DNA of 64,000 bases from Weissella koreensis KACC 15510 (GCF_000219805.1 NC_015759.1:1116001-1180000); one strand, 5' to 3'. Positions 1-9,286 are shown, counted from the first letter of the stretch. Program-made: numbers and translations. Notes: generated from the letters alone by a model not told the origin.

Positions 1-1
1 A

Positions 2-508
2 ATGGAGGCACCATTTTTAGATTATGAACCAAATATGTGGGATTTACTTCATTATAAAGTCTTAACGACACCGGTAGAACAATTGGAGTCTATTTATCAG
101 TTAAATGATGGATTAGCATATCGTCTTCTAGAAACGGTTGAAAAGAATGCTGAGTCGAAGCAAATCGATTGGAATGTCTTTATGCAACAATTTAAAAGTA
201 AACGATATACCTATAGTCGGCTGCAACGGAGCATTTTATACTTATTGTTAAATGTGAGTGAAATTGAAATGAAGGTTGCTTTGAAACAACCTTATATTCG
301 ACCCTTGGCTTTTAATGCTAACGGACAGTTATGGCTAAAACATGGGCGTAAAAATTTCACTTTGCCGATTATTGGTAAGGTTGATCAAAATAATTTAAAG
401 GGTCTCTTAAAACTAGATTTTAGAGCTGGTCGTTTATATAATATGTTGCGAAGTAATTCTGATGAAAAACCACAAGATACTAAACGTCAACCGTATCGAA
501 AACAATAA
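2..508 (+). CDS. tmcAL: tRNA(Met) cytidine acetate ligase TmcAL, C-terminal part (5' truncated by window)
   Basis: The window opens inside this reading frame; the ATG at position 2 is probably internal, because about 168 residues remain of a family usually near 390. The segment KRYTYSRLQRSILYLLLN is typical of the C-terminal half of YlbM/TmcAL nucleotidyltransferases, which use acetate and ATP to make N4-acetylcytidine at the wobble position of elongator tRNA-Met. The catalytic N-terminal HxGH region lies outside the window. The next gene is a YceD/DUF177 protein, and the ylbM-ylbN order is conserved in Firmicutes, which supports the call. Family assignment is from recognition, not from a search. 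Confidence 0.8.
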   Translation: MEAPFLDYEPNMWDLLHYKVLTTPVEQLESIYQLNDGLAYRLLETVEKNAESKQIDWNVFMQQFKSKRYTYSRLQRSILYLLLNVSEIEMKVALKQPYIRPLAFNANGQLWLKHGRKNFTLPIIGKVDQNNLKGLLKLDFRAGRLYNMLRSNSDEKPQDTKRQPYRKQ

Positions 509-533
509 TTTAAAATGAAGAGGGAGTAAGAAG

Positions 534-1085
534 ATGAAATGGAATTTTAGTGAGTTATTAAAATATAAACAAGAACCAATGGAGTTTCAAGAAGAATTAA
601 ACTTAGAAGCCATGACCAAAGAAATGTTTGGGGATGTTATTTTGAGTTTGGAGCCTGTTCAAGTACAAGGTTGGGCACGTATGGAACGCGATGATGTTAT
701 TATCCATGCACATGTTACAGGACAACTTACAACACCTTCAACTCGTTCAGCTCGCCCAGTAGAATTTCCTTTGGACTTTATGATCGACGAAGTTTACATT
801 CGCGAAACTGAACATGCAGATCGGTATGAGATTGAAGAATCTGTTATTTTAGTGAAAGATGATGTTATTGATTTTAATGAAGTCTTAGCACAATACATTT
901 TCTTACAAATCCCATTGCAAATCTTGGCAGAAGGTGAAGAAGAAGAAGCTATGCCAACTGGGGATGGATGGGAAGTTATATCAGAAGATGATTACTTAGC
1001 CGAACAAGAAAATGGCGAAGAACAAGCTACTAATACGCCTTTGGCCGGTTTAGCTGACTTATTATCTGAAGATAAAGATAAATAA
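534..1085 (+). CDS. YceD/YlbN family protein (DUF177)
   Basis: A 183-residue acidic protein of the DUF177 family. The E. coli member YceD is linked to 23S rRNA accumulation; no enzymatic activity is established. The central part holds the usual block with VEFPLDFMIDEVY and the C-terminal end DLLSEDKDK is highly acidic. The start is supported by a GAGGGAG ribosome site about 9 bases upstream. It follows tmcAL by 25 bases and is probably in the same operon. In many Firmicutes rpmF follows this gene, but here mutS does. Confidence 0.85.
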   Translation: MKWNFSELLKYKQEPMEFQEELNLEAMTKEMFGDVILSLEPVQVQGWARMERDDVIIHAHVTGQLTTPSTRSARPVEFPLDFMIDEVYIRETEHADRYEIEESVILVKDDVIDFNEVLAQYIFLQIPLQILAEGEEEEAMPTGDGWEVISEDDYLAEQENGEEQATNTPLAGLADLLSEDKDK

Positions 1086-1121
1086 AAAATAGACCAATAA
1101 TTAAGGACCAAGGAGATTTAA

Positions 1122-3695
1122 ATGGTTAAAAGTAAAGAAACGCCGATGATGCAACAATATAATGAAATTAAATCACAGTATCACGATGCCTTTTTATTTT
1201 ATCGTTTAGGCGATTTTTATGAATTGTTTAATGAGGATGCCATTTTGGGGTCCCAAATCTTGGAACTTACTTTAACTCAACGAAATAAAAATTCACCTAA
1301 TCCAGTCCCAATGGCAGGGGTTCCTCATCATGCTGCTCAAAATTATATAGATATTTTAGTGGATAAAGGTTACAAAGTAGCTGTAGTGGAACAAATGGAA
1401 GATCCAAGTCAAGCCGATGGGATGGTCAAACGTGAAGTTGTTCAATTGATTACACCTGGAACGCGGATGAACGTGAATGGAGAGTCTGTTAAAGATAATA
1501 ATTATTTAGTGGGAATTACGTCCGAAGATGCTAATCATTATGGATTTGCTTACACTGATTTATCAACAGGTGAAATGGCAGCTACTGATTTAATTTCAAC
1601 GACTGCCGTCCTGAATGAACTCGCCCGTTTAGCGGCGAAAGAAATTGTTATTGATAAGATTTTGCCAGCAGATTTAACCGCTTCTTTGACGAATTTGGGT
1701 ATTATGGTTTCAACGCAAGCATTAGAGACGGTACCAGATAATCAAGCAAATTTAGTGCAGGATTTATCAGATCTTAGTTTAACGGCAGCCCAAATTTTAA
1801 TCACATATTTGCATACGACACAAAAACGAGCATTAGATCATCTTCAACCAGCTCGTGCTTACGAAGTTGCTCAATATTTAAAAATGGACCGGAATTCACG
1901 AGCTAATTTGGAATTAACGGTTAATTTACGCACACAGCAAAGAAGTGGTACATTGTTGTGGCTTTTGGATGAAACTAAAACTGCCATGGGTGGACGGCTA
2001 TTAAAACAATGGATTGAGCAACCGTTAATTGATCAACAAAATTTAATGAGTCGATATGACAAAATTGAACAATTCATGCAGAATTTTTTGATTGAGAATG
2101 ATTTGCAAAGTGCGTTAAAAAGTGTTTATGACTTAGAACGTCTGGTTGGTCGGGTCGCATACGGTAGCGCAAACGGCCGTGATTTATTGCAGATTCGTAA
2201 TTCCTTACGTCAAATTCCTACTATTTTGGAATTATTGGAAGATTTAGATCCTGCCGTTTTTGGAGGGTTAATCAGTCAAATTGACCCAGTTACGGATCTT
2301 GAAGCGTTGATCTCAACGGCCATTATTGAGGCCCCACCATTGTCAGTTACTGATGGTGGGTTGATAAAGGCAGGTTATAACGATCAGCTCGATGCTTACC
2401 AAGATGTCATGCACAATGGAAAGCAATGGCTGGCTGAATTAGAAGCTACCGAACGTGAAGCGACTGGGATTAATAGTTTGAAAATCGGTTTTAATAAAGT
2501 TTTTGGTTATTATATTGAAGTTACTAGAGCGAACATTGATAAATTAGATGATAATCGGTATACACGAAAACAAACTTTAGTTAATGCCGAACGTTTTATT
2601 ACCCCTGAATTGAAAGAACATGAGCAAAAAATTTTAGAAGCGGAAGAGAAATCTAGCCAATTAGAATATCAATTATTTACTCAAGTACGCGAACAGATTA
2701 AGCTTAATATTAAACGATTACAACGGTTGGCTAAACAAATCGCAACGTTAGATGTTTTGACTTCACTAGCTGATGTTGCACAAAAAAATCAATTTACGAG
2801 ACCACGACTTAATCAAAAACAACATTTAGAAATTGTTGGTGGACGCCATCCCGTTGTTGAAAAAGTTTTGGGGCATCAAAGTTATGTTGCCAATGATATT
2901 ATGATGGATCAAAATCAAGAAATCATGCTGATTACTGGACCCAATATGTCTGGTAAATCAACTTATATGCGTCAATTGGCCTTAACCGTGATTATGGCTC
3001 AAATTGGCTCGTTTGTACCTGCGCAAAGTGCTGATTTACCAATTTTTGATCAAATTTTTACTAGAATTGGGGCAGCTGATGATTTAATTTCGGGAAATTC
3101 AACCTTTATGGTAGAAATGTCGGAAGCAAATACGGCGTTACAAAATGCAACTAAAAATTCTTTAATTCTATTTGATGAATTAGGACGAGGAACGGCTACC
3201 TTTGATGGAATGGCCCTAGCGCAAGCTATTATTGAGCATATTCATCAAAATGTACATGCTAAAACGCTATTTTCAACCCACTATCATGAATTGACTAGTT
3301 TGGATCAAGAACTACCACAACTGTTCAATGTACATGTGGGTGCGCATGAAGAAAATGGAGAATTGATTTTCTCACACAAAGTTTTAGCGGGACCAGCTGA
3401 TCAGTCTTATGGAATTAACGTTGCGAAATTAGCAGGTCTGCCTCAGACATTGATTGAACGAGCAACAGTGATTTTAAATCAATTGGAAACACCTGAGCAA
3501 ACTAAAATTCCTGAGCTTGTGAAATTAACTGATGTTGCAGACTCTAAAACACAAATGTCATTATTTGATACATTACCTGACAATGATGAACAAAATAAAG
3601 TCGTTGAACGGGTTAAAAATGCCGATTTGGCAAATTCAACGCCTTTCCAAGCGTTGATGTTATTAAATGAATTACAAGAACTTTTAAAAAAATAA
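1122..3695 (+). CDS. mutS: DNA mismatch repair protein MutS
   Basis: An 857-residue MutS of normal length. It recognises base mismatches and small loops as a dimer and recruits MutL. Visible motifs are the N-terminal mismatch-reading GDFYELF (the FxE motif) near residue 30, the Walker A TGPNMSGKST near residue 605, and the Walker B/signature block LFDELGRGTATFDG followed by STHYHEL. The C-terminus TPFQALMLLNELQELLKK resembles the tetramerisation tail. A strong AAGGAG ribosome site precedes the ATG. mutL is not next to it but lies at 29944-31971, unlike many Firmicutes where mutSL are adjacent. The rex operator begins at the base after its stop codon. Confidence 0.98.
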   Translation: MVKSKETPMMQQYNEIKSQYHDAFLFYRLGDFYELFNEDAILGSQILELTLTQRNKNSPNPVPMAGVPHHAAQNYIDILVDKGYKVAVVEQMEDPSQADGMVKREVVQLITPGTRMNVNGESVKDNNYLVGITSEDANHYGFAYTDLSTGEMAATDLISTTAVLNELARLAAKEIVIDKILPADLTASLTNLGIMVSTQALETVPDNQANLVQDLSDLSLTAAQILITYLHTTQKRALDHLQPARAYEVAQYLKMDRNSRANLELTVNLRTQQRSGTLLWLLDETKTAMGGRLLKQWIEQPLIDQQNLMSRYDKIEQFMQNFLIENDLQSALKSVYDLERLVGRVAYGSANGRDLLQIRNSLRQIPTILELLEDLDPAVFGGLISQIDPVTDLEALISTAIIEAPPLSVTDGGLIKAGYNDQLDAYQDVMHNGKQWLAELEATEREATGINSLKIGFNKVFGYYIEVTRANIDKLDDNRYTRKQTLVNAERFITPELKEHEQKILEAEEKSSQLEYQLFTQVREQIKLNIKRLQRLAKQIATLDVLTSLADVAQKNQFTRPRLNQKQHLEIVGGRHPVVEKVLGHQSYVANDIMMDQNQEIMLITGPNMSGKSTYMRQLALTVIMAQIGSFVPAQSADLPIFDQIFTRIGAADDLISGNSTFMVEMSEANTALQNATKNSLILFDELGRGTATFDGMALAQAIIEHIHQNVHAKTLFSTHYHELTSLDQELPQLFNVHVGAHEENGELIFSHKVLAGPADQSYGINVAKLAGLPQTLIERATVILNQLETPEQTKIPELVKLTDVADSKTQMSLFDTLPDNDEQNKVVERVKNADLANSTPFQALMLLNELQELLKK

Positions 3696-3735
3696 TTGTT
3701 TTTTGTTTCACAAAGTTATGGGGATGTGCTACACT
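3696..3735 (+). promoter_or_regulatory. rex promoter with overlapping Rex-type operator
   Basis: The 18-mer TTGTTTTTTGTTTCACAA (3696-3713) has a perfect right half-site TTCACAA and a TTGT left end, compared with the known Rex consensus TTGTGAAnnnnTTCACAA. A promoter with -35 TTCACA (3707-3712), a 17-base spacer and -10 TACACT (3730-3735) uses part of the operator as its -35 box. This predicts negative autoregulation of rex. The operator match is seen directly; the regulation is inferred. Confidence 0.65.
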
Positions 3736-3778
3736 AATTATATATTAACTAAATTATATAAGATTAAGGTGAGTTAAC

Positions 3779-4414
3779 ATGACAGAACAAAAAATTCCTC
3801 GTGCAACTGCTAAACGGTTGCCCATTTATTATCGTTATCTCAAGTTATTACTAGATGAAGGAAAAACTAAGATTTCTTCCGTTGATTTGGCTGAAATTGT
3901 TAAAATTGATGCTGCGACCATTCGTCGTGATTTTTCGTGTTTTGGAGCATTAGGTAAGCGTGGCTATGGTTATGATGTCGCTGAATTAATTGAATTTTTT
4001 GCTGGAGAATTAAATCAAGATAATTTGGCTTCAGTTGCTTTGATTGGTTTGGGAAATTTGGGACATGCTTTGTTGAATTTTAAATTTCAAAAAACTTCTA
4101 ATGTGCGAGTATCTGCTGTTTTTGAAGTTAAGCCGGAATTAATTAATACAATTCAAAGTGGCGTTCCAGTATTCTCAATGGATGAATTAGAAGAACAAAT
4201 TGAGGAACAAAGGATTGATGTAGCAATGTTGACAGTGCCGGCTGATGCGGCTCAGACAATTGCAACCCGCTTGGAAGCAAGTGGTATCAAAGGTATTTTG
4301 AATTTTACACCAATGCGGTTAAATGTTTCTCGGAAGGTGCATGTTCAAAACGTGGACTTAACGAATGAGTTGCAAACGTTACTTTATTTTATCGATAATG
4401 ATATAAGTAACTAA
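3779..4414 (+). CDS. rex: Redox-sensing transcriptional repressor Rex
   Basis: A 211-residue Rex. The family senses the NADH/NAD+ ratio and represses fermentation and respiration genes when NADH is low. The N-terminal winged helix (about residues 1-80) includes the recognition segment [22 protein letters not shown], whose core TIRRDFS is a family hallmark. The Rossmann domain follows with [10 protein letters not shown] (GxGxxG) near residue 90, and the C-terminal helix ends in a domain-swap tail. The ribosome site is AAGGTGAG. The rex-ydiF neighbourhood matches other Firmicutes. It is probably transcribed alone, from its own promoter to the terminator at 4429-4461. Confidence 0.97.
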   Translation: MTEQKIPRATAKRLPIYYRYLKLLLDEGKTKISSVDLAEIVKIDAATIRRDFSCFGALGKRGYGYDVAELIEFFAGELNQDNLASVALIGLGNLGHALLNFKFQKTSNVRVSAVFEVKPELINTIQSGVPVFSMDELEEQIEEQRIDVAMLTVPADAAQTIATRLEASGIKGILNFTPMRLNVSRKVHVQNVDLTNELQTLLYFIDNDISN

Positions 4415-4428
4415 AAAAAATATAAAAT

Positions 4429-4461
4429 GAGGCTCAGACGATTTTTGTCTCAGCCTCTTTT
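4429..4461 (+). terminator. Intrinsic terminator after rex
   Basis: The arms GAGGCTCAGAC and GTCTCAGCCTC form an 11-base stem with one internal mismatch around a short T-rich loop, followed by TTTT. The next gene starts 18 bases later, so ydiF may be read from its own promoter or by read-through. Confidence 0.8.
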
Positions 4462-4478
4462 ATTAAATGGAGTTAAAA

Positions 4479-6416
4479 ATGATAATTTTACAAGCAAATG
4501 ATGTCAGTCGACGCTTCAATGGCGTGACTTTTTTTGAACACTTTTCGCTGCAGATTCAAGATCGATCCCGAATTGGTTTGGTCGGACGAAATGGGGCAGG
4601 AAAATCTACATTACTAAAAATTTTAATTGGTCAGGAATCACCAGATGAAGGGGTTGTTTCTTCTAAAAAAGGATTAAAGCTAGCTTATTTAGCCCAAAAT
4701 TCAGGGATGGACTCAACTTTAAGTGTGTATGATGAAATGTTAGCCAGTTTTAAAAAGGTGCAAACATTAGAACAACAGATGCATCAAATGGAATCAAAAA
4801 TTGCTAATACGACTGATTATGAAAGTGAATCTTATCAAAGTCTACTTACTGAATATGATCAAATTCAGCATGATTTTGAAGCTTTAAATGGTTACGGATA
4901 TGAAGCAACTATTCGTGGCGTTTTACATGGATTTGGGTTTGACGAGTCGTTTTATTCACAAAAAATTTCTGATCTTTCCGGTGGTCAACGAACTCGTTTA
5001 GCGATCGCAAAGCAATTATTAGAGAAACCAGATCTTTTGGTACTGGATGAACCAACCAATCACTTGGATATGCAGACTTTGGCATGGTTAGAAAAATATT
5101 TACAAAATTATCAAGGAGCACTGCTAATTGTTTCGCATGATCGTTACTTCTTAGATCGAGTAGTAAATGAAGTTTATGAGGTACATTCTGGAGTTTTGGA
5201 TCATTACCAAGGAAACTATAGCCGCTATATGGAGCAAAAGATTGCGAAGATTACAGCAGAGCAAAAGGCGTTTGATCGGCAACAAAGTGAAATTGCTAAA
5301 TTAGAAGACTTTGTTAATCGTAACATTGTGCGAGCTTCAACCACAAAACGAGCTCAATCTCGACGTAAACAACTTGAAAAGATGGAAGTTTTGGATGCAC
5401 CTAAAAATGAATCAGGGGTAGCACATATTACTTTTCAAGCTGCTCAAAGTTCAGGGAATGAGGTCCTTCAAGTTGAAGGACTGAGCTTGGGTTATCAAGC
5501 AGATAAGGTACTATCCCAAAATGTGAATTTAGCGGTCAATAAACAACATGCCGTGGCTTTAGTTGGACCAAACGGGGTTGGTAAATCTACTTTAATCAAA
5601 ACGATCTTAGGTAAATTAGCACCATTAGCGGGAACGTTTAAACTGGGTGCTAATGTTACAGTTGGTTATTATGATCAAGAGCAAGCAACGTTAGATCCAA
5701 AGAAGACAGTATTAAACTCTGTTTGGGATTTACATCCTAAATTACCGGAAAAAGATGTACGATCTATTTTAGGATCTTTCATGTTTACGGGGGAAGATGT
5801 TGATAAAAAAGTCACAGCACTTTCTGGTGGCGAAAAAGCACGGTTATTACTAACCGTGCTTTCGATGAATGAAGATAATTTCTTGATTTTAGACGAGCCG
5901 ACCAATCATTTAGATATTGATTCACGTGAAGTCTTAGAAACAGCTTTAAATGAGTATAATGGGACCATTTTCTTTGTGTCACATGATCGTTATTTTATTA
6001 ATGAGGTTGCAACTGAAGTTGTTGAATTATCTGCAAATGGAACGCAATTCTTTGACGGTGATTATGATTATTATTTAGAAAAAATTGAACAAAGAGATGC
6101 CCAAATGGCGCTCGAAAATGAAGTGACTGCCGAACAGGTTAGTGATGATGCGACACCAACATACCAAGCTACGCGTGAACAGCAAAAAGAGCTTCGTAAA
6201 AAAGAACGCGCCGTATCCAAAGCTGAAGCAGCAATGGAAGAAATTATGGAGCAGATGGAGCCATTAGAAACAGAATTGAATGATCCTGCTAATGGTTCAG
6301 ATTTGGGTAAATTGACCGAATTAACACAACAAATAGAAGCTTTACAACAAAAATTAAATCAACTTGAAGAAGAGTGGACTCAGGCATCCATGGATTTAGA
6401 AACCTTTCAAGCATAA
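4479..6416 (+). CDS. ydiF: ABC-F family ATPase, YdiF-like
   Basis: A soluble protein of about 645 residues with two ATP-binding cassettes and no membrane segments, as in ABC-F proteins that act on the ribosome in translation or antibiotic resistance. The first cassette has VGRNGAGKST and LSGGQRTRLA, then the linker with basic RASTTKRAQSRRKQ. The second has VGPNGVGKST and LSGGEKARLL, each with DEPTNHLD. The C-terminal 90 residues form a charged coiled coil. The ATG at 4479 is preferred over 4467 because GGAG lies 6 bases upstream and homologs begin MIILQAND. Position next to rex matches the B. subtilis ydiF-rex region. The exact ABC-F subgroup is an inference. Confidence 0.9.
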   Translation: MIILQANDVSRRFNGVTFFEHFSLQIQDRSRIGLVGRNGAGKSTLLKILIGQESPDEGVVSSKKGLKLAYLAQNSGMDSTLSVYDEMLASFKKVQTLEQQMHQMESKIANTTDYESESYQSLLTEYDQIQHDFEALNGYGYEATIRGVLHGFGFDESFYSQKISDLSGGQRTRLAIAKQLLEKPDLLVLDEPTNHLDMQTLAWLEKYLQNYQGALLIVSHDRYFLDRVVNEVYEVHSGVLDHYQGNYSRYMEQKIAKITAEQKAFDRQQSEIAKLEDFVNRNIVRASTTKRAQSRRKQLEKMEVLDAPKNESGVAHITFQAAQSSGNEVLQVEGLSLGYQADKVLSQNVNLAVNKQHAVALVGPNGVGKSTLIKTILGKLAPLAGTFKLGANVTVGYYDQEQATLDPKKTVLNSVWDLHPKLPEKDVRSILGSFMFTGEDVDKKVTALSGGEKARLLLTVLSMNEDNFLILDEPTNHLDIDSREVLETALNEYNGTIFFVSHDRYFINEVATEVVELSANGTQFFDGDYDYYLEKIEQRDAQMALENEVTAEQVSDDATPTYQATREQQKELRKKERAVSKAEAAMEEIMEQMEPLETELNDPANGSDLGKLTELTQQIEALQQKLNQLEEEWTQASMDLETFQA

Positions 6417-6430
6417 AAAGGAAGTTTTAA

Positions 6431-7231
6431 ATGGCTGAAGTAACACGTGTCACTCAGACAAAAAAGAACCAACGTTATAATATCTATTTAGATGATGAGT
6501 TTGCTTTTGCTGTGGCAGAAAAAATTTTAATACAATTTAATTTGTTCAAGGGGACCAAAGTTGATGATGAATTAAAGGCTACAATTATTGAAGCTGAATA
6601 TAATCAAAAGGCTTACCAAAAGGCTCTGACTTATGCTGCTAATAGTCTGCATTCCAAGCAACAAGTTCGAACAAAATTACAGCAGGCTGATTTTCCTGTT
6701 TCAGTAATTGAACAAGCAATTGAACGTTTAGAACAATTGGATATTATTGATGATCAACAATTTGCGAATGAATATGTTCAAAGTCAGATTCGACGCGGAA
6801 AATTAGGTCCACGGGCTATTAAATTTAATTTAAAAAAATATGGGATTGATCAATTTATAATTGAAGATTTACTGGTTGAATATGATGAAACGCTACAAAG
6901 GGAGAAGTTATCTGAATTAATAGATCCTTTATTTCAAAAATATCGCCGTGAATCAGCTTTTATGGCAGATCAAAAAGTGACGCAAAAGCTGTATCAAAAC
7001 GGATTTGATCAACGTCAAATCAAACAAGCGTTACAAGATTATCATGCCGAGACTCCCGTCGATGAAGAACAGGCTCAAGAAAATTTTGAGCGAATGATGG
7101 AAAAAACAGCTCAAAAATATCAACATCTTACTGGTTGGGATTATCAAAGTAAGGTTAAGGCAGGAATGTATCGACGAGGCTTTGATCTAAGAAAAGTGGA
7201 TCAATGGTTAAAAGAGCATCGTTCTGATTAA
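6431..7231 (+). CDS. recX: Regulatory protein RecX
   Basis: A 266-residue RecX. The family binds RecA filaments and blunts recombination and the SOS response. The protein is built of repeated three-helix units typical of RecX, visible in SKQQVRTKLQQADF, the central FANEYVQSQIRRGKLGPRAIKFNLKKYG block and a repeat near the C-terminus. AAGGAAG precedes the ATG 14 bases after ydiF. The gene is intact. Directly downstream lies the left end of an integrated element; recX and ntdp (20011) were probably neighbours before insertion. Confidence 0.93.
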   Translation: MAEVTRVTQTKKNQRYNIYLDDEFAFAVAEKILIQFNLFKGTKVDDELKATIIEAEYNQKAYQKALTYAANSLHSKQQVRTKLQQADFPVSVIEQAIERLEQLDIIDDQQFANEYVQSQIRRGKLGPRAIKFNLKKYGIDQFIIEDLLVEYDETLQREKLSELIDPLFQKYRRESAFMADQKVTQKLYQNGFDQRQIKQALQDYHAETPVDEEQAQENFERMMEKTAQKYQHLTGWDYQSKVKAGMYRRGFDLRKVDQWLKEHRSD

Positions 7232-7259
7232 TTTGGTAGTTCAGGTGATGGTTTATCAG

Positions 7260-7274
7260 ACTTAAGCAAAGTTT
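7260..7274 (+). repeat. Left attachment core of the island
   Basis: ACTTAAGCAAAGTTT, 29 bases after the recX stop, is repeated exactly in direct orientation at 19934-19948. The flanking bases differ between the copies, so the shared core is 15 bp. It is interpreted as the left att core. Confidence 0.75.
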
Positions 7275-7279
7275 CTGTT

Positions 7280-7365
7280 TAACCTAATAATAGGCACAAA
7301 TAGATACTAAAAAGCTAGTTATATAAACGGTTAAACTAACGATAGCTATAATTAGGTATAACTTA
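7280..7365. repeat. Left integrase arm-type sites (two motifs)
   Basis: TAACCTAATAA at 7280-7290 and AATTAGGTATAACTTA at 7350-7365 reappear as exact reverse complements near the right end at 19833-19843 and 19807-19822. Paired inverted sites next to the two cores are what arm-type binding sites of a lambda-class integrase would look like. Function is inferred from position. Confidence 0.6.
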
Positions 7366-7513
7366 ATTCGTGCTTTTTTACGTATAATCTGCGTGGAATT
7401 TGTGCTTAATTACGTGCTTAAAAATTATAGATTTGCCCGCTGGCATGTTCGCTTTGACTTAATTGTTGAAGCGATTTTTTAAGGAGTAGTATACAACAAT
7501 TAGGAGGATGGGT

Positions 7514-8257
7514 ATGGATGTTTTAAAATGGATATTAATGATTACTATTATTTTGCAATATATAATTATGGGATCATATCAAATATGGATTAAATTTCCG
7601 CACAAAAGAAGAATAGCCAGAGGAATAATGTATTTTATAACCGGCATTGCACTTGTGGTAGTTATTTATATTTACTTATCAAATAAATCAAATTCAGACG
7701 GAATAAAAAATATTATGTCTTCATTAGTTACTTTACTAATTACATTGTTTCCTTTGTTCAACGTAAAGGGTAATGGTATAAGAGATGAAACAAAATGGCG
7801 TCAAGACTTAAAATCATGGATTAGTAGTGATTTGGATAAATCGAAAGGTAAAATAGAATTAAGAAGATTATTACGTGGAAGTGTAAGTCCAGAAGCCATC
7901 AGATTTGTTTATGTTAATAAAAAACTAAGTTTTAAAAATGCAGAAAAAGAGATAATTAAACCTCGTTTTTGGATGAACCCTAAAAAGGAAGTAGATAATG
8001 AAGGTAAAACAATAGGCTACATAGGATCTTGTTTTTGGTGTGAACCTAAATTTAAACCAGAAAATCAACAAACAGAAACTATGAAATATGGCAGAATTTC
8101 AGCAATTGATTTATATGTAGCCACTAAAGTATCGGATGACAATATTAGTATGAAAGATTTACTTGATGTCGTATCAGTCCTTTTAAAGTATGACTGGGAT
8201 TACGCTAATGAAAAGGTACCAATGTTTTATTGGAAATCATCAGATACTACAGAATAA
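7514..8257 (+). CDS. Hypothetical protein with three N-terminal membrane helices (island cargo)
   Basis: Not recognised. The 247-residue protein has three hydrophobic stretches (about residues 5-22, 34-54 and 66-82), then about 160 mostly hydrophilic residues likely in the cytoplasm, with one CxxC (SCFWCEP). The ATG at 7514 is preferred over 7508 because AGGAGG ends 6 bases before it. It is the outermost gene at the left end, transcribed away from the recX side, with its own terminator after it. Lone genes at this place in satellites are often cargo such as anti-phage or host-fitness genes; no function can be assigned here. Confidence 0.75.
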   Translation: MDVLKWILMITIILQYIIMGSYQIWIKFPHKRRIARGIMYFITGIALVVVIYIYLSNKSNSDGIKNIMSSLVTLLITLFPLFNVKGNGIRDETKWRQDLKSWISSDLDKSKGKIELRRLLRGSVSPEAIRFVYVNKKLSFKNAEKEIIKPRFWMNPKKEVDNEGKTIGYIGSCFWCEPKFKPENQQTETMKYGRISAIDLYVATKVSDDNISMKDLLDVVSVLLKYDWDYANEKVPMFYWKSSDTTE

Positions 8258-8268
8258 GAATTATTTAG

Positions 8269-8299
8269 AAGTTTAGTACTGAATTTACTAAGCTTTTTT
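8269..8299 (+). terminator. Terminator after the 3-TM cargo gene
   Basis: AAGTTTAGTA and TACTAAGCTT form a 10-base stem with a 7-base loop, ending in a TTTTTT run. Confidence 0.75.
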
Positions 8300-8763
8300 A
8301 ATTCCCCCCGCTTATGTTGTAATAAATTAATAAATAATACCGTCTTTTTAAAATACCCCCCCATTATAAAAAATAACAATTCAATGAATTTGGGACACCG
8401 AGGTAAAATGTCTCGACTGTCTAAAATATGCTAAAAACGTGTAGGGTGGGGGTAACGTTGTTAAATCATTGATACAATTGAATTTATGCAAAAAAATAAA
8501 CGTCCAAAACGGGCGTTTTTTAGTTATTTGTGGTCTAAAACGACGGCTAAAAATAGATTGTTTTAATTACGAATAGCTTTAAATTAATCTTTATATCCAT
8601 TAAGCCACCCTATATAAAAGTTTTCAAAAATTAGATATTTCTATAAGATCATGAACTGTGTGCGCTCCTTTAATATGAAAATATGCGGGGGGAGAGTGTT
8701 ATATTCTAAAGTCGTATGTGTCTCTGATATTATCCATAATTAATTGAATAGGATCATTCCCTC
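8300..8763. other. Non-coding stretch with C/G tracts and one terminator-like hairpin
   Basis: No credible gene. The stretch holds homopolymer tracts that stand out in AT-rich DNA: C6 at 8304-8309, C7 at 8356-8362, G3 and G5 at 8444-8452 and G6 at 8687-8692. A small hairpin (AAACGTCC / GGGCGTTTT, 8498-8520) ends in a T run on +. It could hold a packaging or cos-like site, but nothing in the sequence proves this. Confidence 0.45.
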
Positions 8764-8800
8764 ATCAAAAAAACGACCTAGACTATAACTAGATCGTTTT
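8764..8800 (-). terminator. Terminator of the sigma-like gene (minus strand)
   Basis: Read on the minus strand, AAACGATCTAG and CTAGGTCGTTT pair around a 7-base loop and are followed by TTTT. It lies 10 bases beyond the stop of the gene at 8810-9214. Confidence 0.75.
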
Positions 8801-8809
8801 ATCTTATTT

Positions 8810-9214
8810 CTACTTTGCGACTGCTTTATTAATTTCTACAGCTATCTTTAATAAGTCATGATGATTTCGCACATCCCCACCAGTCTTTTTATAACGTTGG
8901 GTGAATTTTTGACGTATTTTGTTAATGTGATTAGGCGTTGTCTTGTAGATTCTAGCAAGTGTATTGGCGGTTAGCTTATCCTTACCGTAGCTTTGATTTA
9001 GTATGTCCTGCTCGTCGTCTGTGAGCGTGCTAAAGGTGGTTTCAATATGATTGGTCTGATGTTCTACTAAGTCCCTTACCTGCGTATATATGTCAATTTG
9101 GTCTGTATTTAACTTTGGCGTACTAAAGTCACTATCTAATATCATGTTACATAACTTAAACTCAATTGCTAAGCGTCCGCCAAAATAATCGTATAAAGTT
9201 GTTGAGAATGCCAT
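8810..9214 (-). CDS. Sigma-70 region 4-like / ArpU-like phage regulator
   Basis: A 134-residue protein. Residues about 60-115 read as a sigma-region-4-type helix-turn-helix: LTDDEQDILNQSYG, then LTANTLARIYKTTPNHINK and a basic end IRQKFTQRYKK. Such small proteins occur near the end of early operons in gram-positive phages and satellites, where some act as late transcription activators. A GAGG ribosome site lies 8 bases before the ATG. The gene stands apart from the main minus-strand operon, separated by the antiporter and the origin-like region. A small terminase subunit is an alternative, since satellites often carry terS here, but the HTH reads more like a sigma factor. Confidence 0.6.
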   Translation of the reverse strand: MAFSTTLYDYFGGRLAIEFKLCNMILDSDFSTPKLNTDQIDIYTQVRDLVEHQTNHIETTFSTLTDDEQDILNQSYGKDKLTANTLARIYKTTPNHINKIRQKFTQRYKKTGGDVRNHHDLLKIAVEINKAVAK

Positions 9215-9286
9215 AAGTGATACCTCGCAAATATAGTACTGTAGATTAAATCTATTTTCTTAAATCGTGTAATTAGGACTGAGATT

